59,475 bases of DNA from UBA11512 sp964623895. Lineage in GTDB: Bacteria > Bacillota > Clostridia > Oscillospirales > CAG-272. The DNA is taken from the NCBI GenBank assembly GCA_964623895.1, contig CAZUWA010000003.1:1-59475 (forward strand), read 5' to 3'. The translations under genes and the position numbers were made by a program. Below, piece by piece: positions 53,324 through 59,475 of this stretch (position 1 is its first letter; each line of letters begins with the position of its first letter). The notes under the pieces were generated by a model. It was given only the letters and a program-made list of their open reading frames with translations. It made no database searches and was not told the origin of the DNA.

Positions 53324-55276
53324 TTACGCAAAATAACTACCTTCACCCTTATTGACTAAGTTATAGAACCATGTAAATTGTGCGAAGGGTAAGATCAAAT
53401 TATAGTAGGTGCCACTCTCATTGTCAATTTTATACATCATAACAGCATACTTGTACGCATCAGTAGACACAAATTCGGAATTCAAACTGCGGATAAAACT
53501 TTCTATATCATCGCCGTCATACTCGGCAATACGCTTTTGGTAATCCTCATACGCAATGCCAAGTTGCTCTACGATCTCGGATGGTTTGATTGAAACCTCA
53601 CTCAGTTCATCCTCAATTTCATCTCTGAGCATGAAACCGCAGTAGGGAGATACGATCGCCGCAGCATTCTGCTCCTTGGCAGCACGCCAATCATTTTTTG
53701 CGTAGTAGGCAGTTTTTGCATCCATGACATCACTAGGATAAGTCAAGAAAAGGTTGCCCATCTTGCCGATCACAGGATAATATCCGCTCTTGCCGGTGTT
53801 GTAAACAGTGCCGGCGGATGAATAATCATAGTCTTTAGTTTCAACGCCGTAGGTAAGCAGATTAACAGCCTCAGCATTAGTCTGAAGCATGTTGATAATT
53901 TCAACACATCTCGGGTTGTACTGCTCACTGTAATTCTGGATCTTTGCACTTATAGAAACGCCGTCCATATCAACGGCAGTAGATGAGAAGGTGCTGACAG
54001 CGAACATCGAATCAAACATCTCATTACGAACAACCGGAACATTGGTCTTAACAACATAGTAATCGTCTTGATTGTAATAGGATTCAACAGCCTTATCGCC
54101 TGAAACCATTGCGAGTGCAAAAGATACCTCATTGTCTGCAAAGTTTGCAGCAGGAGCTTTGTAACCGATCGTTTCCTCATCATCAAGGTAGAAGCAATCG
54201 CCCATATTGGGAGCCATACCAAGTTTCTTCATATTGTAGATCAAACTTTCCGTTCTTCTGAATTGCGCCTTGCTGTAAAGAGAATCGCAGTTCGGCGCAG
54301 AGGGGAATGAAAAGAGTTTGGTCGTCGGCAGAATGATCGAAGCATTCCCTGAAGTGCCAAAATAACTCTCCGTAGAAGTCGGACTATAATTGTAAAGGAT
54401 CTTATCTACTTTTAAATCCTCCGAGATGGTATCATTGTTCGCCATCACGTCATTCAAATAATCGATAAAGTCTGTGAGATCATCTGCACCGTCTTTATTT
54501 GAGGTATCTACAATGTTGACATCACACTTGATATCGTAGTTGTAATGATCGTACAATTTTTTGTTTACAAGAATATATCTATATGAATCAATAACATAGT
54601 TATTGGGAACCGCAAAGGTACTGCTACCCTGTGTCAAGCCGTTACCCACCTTGTAAATATGATTCATCAAAGTCGTATTGACATACTTATCAAAATCCGT
54701 TTCACCGTCAAAAGTATCGGTGAGATTAATGATGTACTCATTATCAAGAAGCTTATAATATGTGGAAAGACTGTCAATGAACACCACGTCGATTTGATCT
54801 TCGGATACCGCCGGATATACAGTGATTTCACGACCAAATTCATCATAATATGCAAGATCGCCGTTGGGAAGAGTGACATAGTCCTTCTTCTCCTCCTGGT
54901 CAATCAAATCATATCGCGTATCTGCCGAACCACTGCTTCCTTGATTGCTCATACCGTTTTCATACTCTTGCTGTTTGACAGCCAGTTTATCGGATAACTC
55001 CAATACCTTCTGTGCATATTCTTCAGCAGTAAACAGTTTTAAAACAATATGCGTATTGAAAGACGATTCTGTAATCTCATTCAGTGCATCCTGCACCGCA
55101 AGAATCGCTTCATCAGTAGTCCTTTCGTCCTTGATTGCCGCAATAACAAGCGTCTGCGCTTTTGCATCTGCCGCTGTTACCGCAGATGTACGCTCGGAAG
55201 AGCAACCTGCGAACGCAGACAGAACACCTGTCAAGAGTGCAAGGCAGAGAATGACACCTAAAATTCTTTTTTTCAT
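53324..55276 (-). CDS. Extracellular solute-binding-type lipoprotein without adjacent transporter genes
   Basis: The start is the ATG at 55276, since AGGAGG lies 8 bases before it (open frame to 55357). It gives 650 residues. The signal peptide has the lipobox AGC (Cys about residue 24). The remainder looks like a large extracellular binding protein of the carbohydrate or oligopeptide kind: YVTLPNGDLAYYDEFGREITVYP, VVFIDSLSTYYKLLDNEYIINL and a large aromatic-rich C-terminal half. I cannot tell the ligand. No permease or ATPase is next to it. It has its own promoter and terminator, so it is a single gene, between rpoD and the miaB operon. Confidence 0.75.
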   Translation of the reverse strand: MKKRILGVILCLALLTGVLSAFAGCSSERTSAVTAADAKAQTLVIAAIKDERTTDEAILAVQDALNEITESSFNTHIVLKLFTAEEYAQKVLELSDKLAVKQQEYENGMSNQGSSGSADTRYDLIDQEEKKDYVTLPNGDLAYYDEFGREITVYPAVSEDQIDVVFIDSLSTYYKLLDNEYIINLTDTFDGETDFDKYVNTTLMNHIYKVGNGLTQGSSTFAVPNNYVIDSYRYILVNKKLYDHYNYDIKCDVNIVDTSNKDGADDLTDFIDYLNDVMANNDTISEDLKVDKILYNYSPTSTESYFGTSGNASIILPTTKLFSFPSAPNCDSLYSKAQFRRTESLIYNMKKLGMAPNMGDCFYLDDEETIGYKAPAANFADNEVSFALAMVSGDKAVESYYNQDDYYVVKTNVPVVRNEMFDSMFAVSTFSSTAVDMDGVSISAKIQNYSEQYNPRCVEIINMLQTNAEAVNLLTYGVETKDYDYSSAGTVYNTGKSGYYPVIGKMGNLFLTYPSDVMDAKTAYYAKNDWRAAKEQNAAAIVSPYCGFMLRDEIEDELSEVSIKPSEIVEQLGIAYEDYQKRIAEYDGDDIESFIRSLNSEFVSTDAYKYAVMMYKIDNESGTYYNLILPFAQFTWFYNLVNKGEGSYFA

Positions 55277-55310
55277 GGGGAATGCCTCCTGTGTATACTC
55301 TAACAAATAT

Positions 55311-55339
55311 ATGATACTACAAAACCACCAAAATGTCAA
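55311..55339 (-). promoter_or_regulatory. Promoter of the solute-binding lipoprotein gene
   Basis: On the minus strand TTGACA (55339-55334) and TATCAT (55316-55311) are 17 bases apart, 35 bases upstream of the start. No clear terminator of rpoD was seen in the 50 bases before it, so rpoD transcripts may also enter. Confidence 0.8.
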
Positions 55340-55389
55340 GGTTATTTCATGTAACATTTTAATGAATTTTAAAAACAGATGATTTTTAC

Positions 55390-56487
55390 TTAATCAAGAT
55401 AATCCTTCAACTTTTTGGAGCGGCTCGGATGACGCAATTTACGCAAAGCTTTTGCTTCGATCTGTCTAATGCGCTCTCTTGTGATGTTAAATACTTGCCC
55501 GACTTCCTCAAGTGTTCTGGTTCTGCCGTCATCTAAACCAAAGCGCAATTTCAACACCTGTTCTTCTCGCGGAGTCAGTGTGTGAAGTACCTCGTTGAGT
55601 TGTTCACGAAGCATCACATAAGAAACTGCGTCTTGCGGTGCGGGAGAATCACCATCTTCGATGAAATCGCCAAGGTGACTGTCCTCTTCCTCTCCAATCG
55701 GCGTTTCAAGTGAAACCGGATCAAGCGCGATCTTCATGATGTCTCTAACCTTTTCGGGAGACATCTTCATTGCCTTTGCGATCTCTTCTGCAGAAGGATC
55801 TCTTCCGTTTTCCTGTACCAACTGACGGGAAATTCTTGCAACTTTATGGATCGTTTCCACCATATGTACCGGAATACGAATAGTCCGTGCCTGATCCGCG
55901 ATGGCTCTGGTGATCGACTGACGAATCCACCATGTTGCATAGGTTGAGAATTTGAATCCTTTTTCGTAGTCAAACTTATCAACCGCCTTCATCAGTCCTA
56001 AATTACCCTCTTGGATCAAATCAAGGAAAGACATTCCCTTTCCAACATATCTTTTGGCAATGGACACGACAAGACGGAGATTCGCTTCGACGAGTTCCTG
56101 TTTTGCAGCTTCATCGCCCTCTTCCATTCTCTTGGCAAGTTCCGTTTCGCGTTCACCCGACAGCAGCGGAACTTTACCGATCTCTTTTAGGTACATTCTG
56201 ACCGGGTCATCAATGGAAAGCCCTTCGGAAGCAAGCATTTTTTCCATATCTTCGGCAGAGTTGTAACGCTCCGCTTCGTTTTTGACCTCTTCCGTAAAGT
56301 CGGCAGAATCGCTCATATCATCCGAGGACTCTCGCAAGATTTCCAGATCCTCATACAGTCTGTCGATATGGTCAAGATCACCTTCACCGTCATCAAGCAT
56401 CGCAATGATCTCCTCTTGAGTCATTGCCCCTTTGTCTTTACTCTTTTCAATGATATCTTCTAAGGAGTTCTTTTCGCCATTATTCAT
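55390..56487 (-). CDS. rpoD: Primary sigma factor (SigA/RpoD)
   Basis: This is the housekeeping sigma factor. The 365 residues carry an acidic N-terminal region 1.1 (about 1-85), region 1.2 (DDPVRMYLKEIGKVPLLS), region 2 (EANLRLVVSIAKRY, FSTYATWWIRQSITRAI for -10 recognition), region 3 (HMVETIHKVAR) and region 4 with LTPREEQVLKLRFGL and the -35 HTH FNITRERIRQIEAKAL. It recognises the TTGNNN-N17-TATAAT promoters seen throughout the window. It follows dnaG by 4 bases. Confidence 0.97.
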   Translation of the reverse strand: MNNGEKNSLEDIIEKSKDKGAMTQEEIIAMLDDGEGDLDHIDRLYEDLEILRESSDDMSDSADFTEEVKNEAERYNSAEDMEKMLASEGLSIDDPVRMYLKEIGKVPLLSGERETELAKRMEEGDEAAKQELVEANLRLVVSIAKRYVGKGMSFLDLIQEGNLGLMKAVDKFDYEKGFKFSTYATWWIRQSITRAIADQARTIRIPVHMVETIHKVARISRQLVQENGRDPSAEEIAKAMKMSPEKVRDIMKIALDPVSLETPIGEEEDSHLGDFIEDGDSPAPQDAVSYVMLREQLNEVLHTLTPREEQVLKLRFGLDDGRTRTLEEVGQVFNITRERIRQIEAKALRKLRHPSRSKKLKDYLD

Positions 56488-56491
56488 TCCG

Positions 56492-58237
56492 TTACCTTCC
56501 TTTTCTTTTTTTCTTCAAAATTTCTAAAATGTCATCCGTCGTATCCTCTGCTTTTTTGCAGTCGCGCAGTTTTTTTACGCAGTCTGTCAAAACGGCATAA
56601 CCATTATCCGCAAGAGTTGTACGATCAATCCACATTTTGGTAATGCGTCCCATTTCATCCGGGGTAAAATTCTCTGCAAAAAGAGAGGGATCGGGAGGAT
56701 CGCCGTTTTTAATCAGTTCCCTTAAAGCAATAAACACCTTTTTGTTGAAAGCAGTAATAAAATCCTGTTCGGTTACAAGTTTTTCCGCAATGGCACGCTC
56801 GGCATTCTCCCTTCTGTGCATTATCAAGCCCAGTATTGCTTCTTCACTGCGCACAGCCGCAACATTGCCTACAGTCTGGGAATTGATCCTATCCTCATAC
56901 CCTTCTGCACGTCGCAAGATCTCGTTCGAATGTTCCGATTTTCGCCTATAGCTTTGCTGTCTTAAACGTCTATCAATGTCATCCTTGAGCGTCTCGGCCG
57001 TTACGCCCAGTTTATCAGACGCAGCATTGATATATAATTCCCTCTCAACGGAAGATGGGAACATCGTGATCAGTGCTGTTGTATCCTCCGCCGCGCGGAT
57101 GCGCTCATCCATTTTTGAAATATCGTATTTTTCAAGTATTTGTTCGAATTTGAATTCGAATCTGGTCTTACTGCCGTCAAGCAGTTTTGCAAAAGCATCC
57201 GCACCCGATTTTTTTATAAATTCATCCGGATCTTTCGCACCGACCACCTTTAAAATCCGAGCTTCAAGTCCTACTTCGGATAGCAACCTGAATGCTTTAT
57301 CAGCGGCATTCTGACCGGCGGCATCGGCGTCATAACAAATCACCACGCACTTGGTATATCGTTTCATCAGCCGTGCATGCTCCGACGTCATTGCTGTTCC
57401 CAGAGTTGCGATCGCATTTTTGAATCCCACACCGTGCAAGGCAATCGCATCCATATATCCCTCACAAAGGATCATGCGTTCCGCACAAAAATCCTTGGCA
57501 AAATTGAGTGCAAAGAGATTTCGACTTTTTTTAAATGCCGCTGTATCGGAAGTGTTCAGATATTTCGGTTGTTTATCATCAAGAATACGTCCGCCGAATG
57601 CGATAACATTGCCACCCGCATCGAGGATCGGAACAATGACACGATTGCGGAAGATTTCATAGTATTGCCCGCTATCCCGATGATAACGAACCAAATATCC
57701 TTCCTCAAGTTGTTTATCGGTATACCCACGATCGTGCATATAATTTCTTAAACCGTAGGAAGGAGCATAACCCATTCCGAAATGGCGGATCAAAGAAAGA
57801 GAAAAACCTCTCTTCCCTCTCAAGTAATCCAATCCTTCCGGTGTACGTGGATTCATCAACGCTTCATAAAAATACTTTGCAGCGTGACGATTCATCGTCA
57901 TAACTTCGCTACGACTCATCTGATCGTCTTTCTTTTCTCCGCCAAAATCGCTCGGTAGGGTCATACCCGTTCTTTTTGCCAAAAACTCAAGCGCTTCGGG
58001 ATAAGCTAGATTTTCTGCCTTCATGATGAAGGTGATCACATCTCCCCCCGCCCCACAGCCAAAACAGTAGAAGAAGCCTTCCGAAGGATTTACCGTAAAG
58101 GAAGGAGTCTTTTCGGAATGAAACGGGCAAAGTCCTTTTAAATTTTGTCCGGATCTTTGTAAATGCACATAAGAAGAAATGACATCGTCGATATTGTTGC
58201 GCATTTTCAGTTCTTCGATCACCGACTGATTGAACAT
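56492..58237 (-). CDS. dnaG: DNA primase
   Basis: DnaG makes RNA primers for replication. The 581 residues start with a CHC2 zinc finger (CPFHSEKTPSF and FYCFGCGAGGDV, about residues 37-67), then the catalytic core with Toprim acidic motifs (LCEGYMDAIAL, YDADAAGQNAA) and a C-terminal helical helicase-binding domain. Length is normal. The dgt-dnaG-rpoD order with small gaps is the usual Firmicute macromolecular synthesis operon type. Confidence 0.96.
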   Translation of the reverse strand: MFNQSVIEELKMRNNIDDVISSYVHLQRSGQNLKGLCPFHSEKTPSFTVNPSEGFFYCFGCGAGGDVITFIMKAENLAYPEALEFLAKRTGMTLPSDFGGEKKDDQMSRSEVMTMNRHAAKYFYEALMNPRTPEGLDYLRGKRGFSLSLIRHFGMGYAPSYGLRNYMHDRGYTDKQLEEGYLVRYHRDSGQYYEIFRNRVIVPILDAGGNVIAFGGRILDDKQPKYLNTSDTAAFKKSRNLFALNFAKDFCAERMILCEGYMDAIALHGVGFKNAIATLGTAMTSEHARLMKRYTKCVVICYDADAAGQNAADKAFRLLSEVGLEARILKVVGAKDPDEFIKKSGADAFAKLLDGSKTRFEFKFEQILEKYDISKMDERIRAAEDTTALITMFPSSVERELYINAASDKLGVTAETLKDDIDRRLRQQSYRRKSEHSNEILRRAEGYEDRINSQTVGNVAAVRSEEAILGLIMHRRENAERAIAEKLVTEQDFITAFNKKVFIALRELIKNGDPPDPSLFAENFTPDEMGRITKMWIDRTTLADNGYAVLTDCVKKLRDCKKAEDTTDDILEILKKKRKGR

Positions 58238-58268
58238 CCGTCATTCTCCTCCGATATTTATTCGTTCT

Positions 58269-59267
58269 TCAAATCTGCCAAACCTTAGGAATAAACAAGT
58301 TTTTGAAAGTAGCAATAGCATAGCGATCTGTCATTCCCGAACAATAATCCACAACACAGCGCTCTACGCCATCCGTTTCAATACGCGCACTGTAACTTTC
58401 CGGCATTTCATCAGGATGTTCGCAGAAATATTCAAACAACATTCCAAGCATCTTTTCCGCAGTTTTTTCCTCGCTTTTTGCCTTGGGATTTGTGTAGACC
58501 TGGTAAAACATAAAATCGCTGAATTCTTTTTTCGCCTCTGCAATCTCCGGTTCAAAATCAATCGCACCGTCAGTAAATCCGTGTCGAAGGATGCTTTTGA
58601 CCATCGTATCAATCCGCTCTCCTCTTGTATAGCCAAGTTTATTTTTCAAAGGAAGAGGAAGGTCATACACCGGATCATCCGGCAGGATAATACCGGCCAT
58701 CACTGCATCATCATAATCATGATTAAGATAGGCAATTTTATCGGCAAACAACGCAATCTGTCCTTCAAGAGTAGATGCACCGCCGAAAGAATGGTGAAGA
58801 ATGCCATCTCTAACTTCTTTTGTGAGATTGAGATTCTCTAAGACCTCCACAACACGAAGACTTTGTTCATTGTGTCGGAACCCCTTAAAATGTCTGCCTA
58901 ACTCCCGTTCACCCGCATGACCGAACGGAGTGTGTCCAAGGTCGTGTCCAAGACAAACAGCCTCGGTCAGATCTTCATTAAGCCGCATCGCTCTGGCAAT
59001 GCTTCTGCCAATCTGCGTTACCTCCAAAGTATGAGTCAGTCTCGTGCGGTAGTGGTCATCCTCCGGGCTTAAAAAAACCTGCGTCTTATGCATCAGTCTG
59101 CGAAATGCTCGGCAATGGGTGATCCGATCCCGATCTCTCTGAAACTCGGTACGCGCATCATCCGGCGTTGCAGGCATATCTCTGCCTAACGTATTTTCTG
59201 AAAGACACGCCTCAGGTGCTAACCAAAGACGCTCTCGCATATAGATCTGTTCCTTGATCGTCGGCAT
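58269..59267 (-). CDS. dgt: Deoxyguanosinetriphosphate triphosphohydrolase-like HD protein
   Basis: The 332-residue HD-superfamily protein has THTLEVTQIGRSIAR and CLGHDLGHTPFGHAGE (about residues 76-120), with the H...HD metal-binding residues, a later SFGGASTLEGQ and KIAYLNHDYDDA with the final Asp. dGTPase-like proteins cleave dNTPs to nucleosides and triphosphate. Firmicute members of this gene position lack the extra N-terminal region of E. coli Dgt, and their preferred nucleotide is not known from sequence. The ribosome binding site is AAGGAG. It is the first gene before dnaG and rpoD. The 150 bases upstream hold only weak -10 candidates. Confidence 0.9.
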   Translation of the reverse strand: MPTIKEQIYMRERLWLAPEACLSENTLGRDMPATPDDARTEFQRDRDRITHCRAFRRLMHKTQVFLSPEDDHYRTRLTHTLEVTQIGRSIARAMRLNEDLTEAVCLGHDLGHTPFGHAGERELGRHFKGFRHNEQSLRVVEVLENLNLTKEVRDGILHHSFGGASTLEGQIALFADKIAYLNHDYDDAVMAGIILPDDPVYDLPLPLKNKLGYTRGERIDTMVKSILRHGFTDGAIDFEPEIAEAKKEFSDFMFYQVYTNPKAKSEEKTAEKMLGMLFEYFCEHPDEMPESYSARIETDGVERCVVDYCSGMTDRYAIATFKNLFIPKVWQI

Positions 59268-59420
59268 ATTTTTCTCCTTTTTGCAGATTTCTTCGACACC
59301 ATTTGCAATATAATATACGCAACAAACAAATAAACTCCTCTTTTTTCGCCTTTTTCAGAAAATGCGGAAAGAAAAGAGCACATATTTCTCCTATTTTAAT
59401 TAGTCAAAATGATCACAAAG

Positions 59421-59444
59421 AAAAAAGACACCGTTAGGTGTCTT
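59421..59444 (-). terminator. Terminator of the 5S rRNA / rRNA operon
   Basis: On the minus strand AAGACACC (59444-59437) and GGTGTCTT (59432-59425) form an 8-bp stem with a 4-base loop, followed by TTTT (59424-59421) and then CTTTG. It begins just after the 5S-like sequence. Confidence 0.8.
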
Positions 59445-59450
59445 AAAGAG

Positions 59451-59475
59451 AGTCAGCACTGACCTATTTTCCCGG
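59451..59475 (-). rRNA. rrf: 5S rRNA, 3' end only (runs off the right edge)
   Basis: Read on the minus strand, 59475-59451 is CCGGGAAAATAGGTCAGTGC and then TGACT. This matches the conserved end of 5S rRNA, the (C)GGGARARTAGGTC...TGCC stretch. The terminator hairpin follows immediately. Only the last part is present, so 23S and 16S would be expected further right on the minus strand, upstream of it. Confidence 0.7.

Noticed and set aside
59290..59345. Promoter for dgt around TATATTAT
   Set aside because: Several overlapping -10 candidates exist but no convincing -35 at 16-18 bases, so it is not listed as a feature.
1..59475. CRISPR arrays, insertion sequences, integrases, phage genes and tRNAs
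   Set aside because: No regularly spaced repeats, transposase motifs, attachment duplications or tRNA cloverleaf signatures were recognised; the only substantial direct repeat is inside the surface protein gene.

Overview
The window reads as a chromosomal segment of a low-to-moderate GC, monoderm Clostridia-type Firmicute, probably an anaerobe. The evidence is the Firmicute marker set (WhiA, a YlbF/YmcA-family protein beside MiaB, YmfF/YmfH-like M16 pair, Lgt, DgtP-DnaG-SigA order, the IspA-TlyA-NadK-ArgR-RecN cluster), SigA promoters with TTGNNN-N17-TATAAT spacing, GGAGG ribosome binding sites, many lipoprotein signal peptides with short Clostridia-like leaders, and a surface protein with an NTGD-type C-terminal tail. 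No transposase, integrase, phage gene, CRISPR array or tRNA was seen. The content is mostly core genome with a few accessory loci.

Layout. 1-1736: a cut-off alpha/beta hydrolase and an M28 zinc aminopeptidase lipoprotein, both minus strand, with hairpins between them. 1986-16115 (minus): one long ten-gene operon from a consensus promoter at 16087-16115 to a strong terminator at 1986-2021: ispA, tlyA, nadK, argR, recN, tyrS, murB, whiA, dnaE and a class A penicillin-binding protein. 16193-16709: a small membrane protein with its own promoter and a bidirectional terminator. 16756-19872 (minus): the methionine importer metQ-metN-metI behind a long leader holding two short ORFs with good ribosome binding sites and a Rho-independent terminator. 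19975-23144 (plus): a polar amino acid ABC importer (binding protein, permease with an unusual extracytoplasmic N-terminal domain, ATPase). 23247-25978: HU and ComEC. 26023-32910: a 2295-residue GT84/GH94 protein of the cyclic beta-1,2-glucan synthase type. 32888-38569: YmfF, YmfH, Lgt, FolD, a phosphodiester-glycosidase-domain protein and a small membrane protein in a tightly overlapping operon. 38591-42541: aspS, a duplicated-domain surface protein and upp, each with its own promoter. 42535-53259 (minus): an eight-gene operon miaB, ylbF-like, mutS, mutL, tgt, NERD, MATE, radical SAM. 53270-55339 (minus): an orphan solute-binding lipoprotein. 55390-59267 (minus): dgt, dnaG, rpoD. 59421-59475: the 3' end of a probable 5S rRNA on the minus strand with its terminator.

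The most interesting part is the metQNI control region (19449-19872). A 29-codon ORF carries six Met and three Cys codons within its first 16 codons, has an ideal ribosome binding site, and is followed by a perfect 8-bp terminator hairpin with seven U. A second 24-codon ORF, also with a good ribosome binding site and rich in Met, Trp and Cys, lies between that terminator and metQ. No S-box or T-box motif was recognised there. This is the architecture of ribosome-mediated attenuation and would be unusual for a Firmicute methionine transporter. The metQ promoter and the divergent amino acid importer promoter also share a 31-nt block with only two differences, which points to a common regulator or a duplicated promoter.

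Limits: all calls come from reading the sequence and the translated frames. No homology search, RNA folding or structure prediction could be run.
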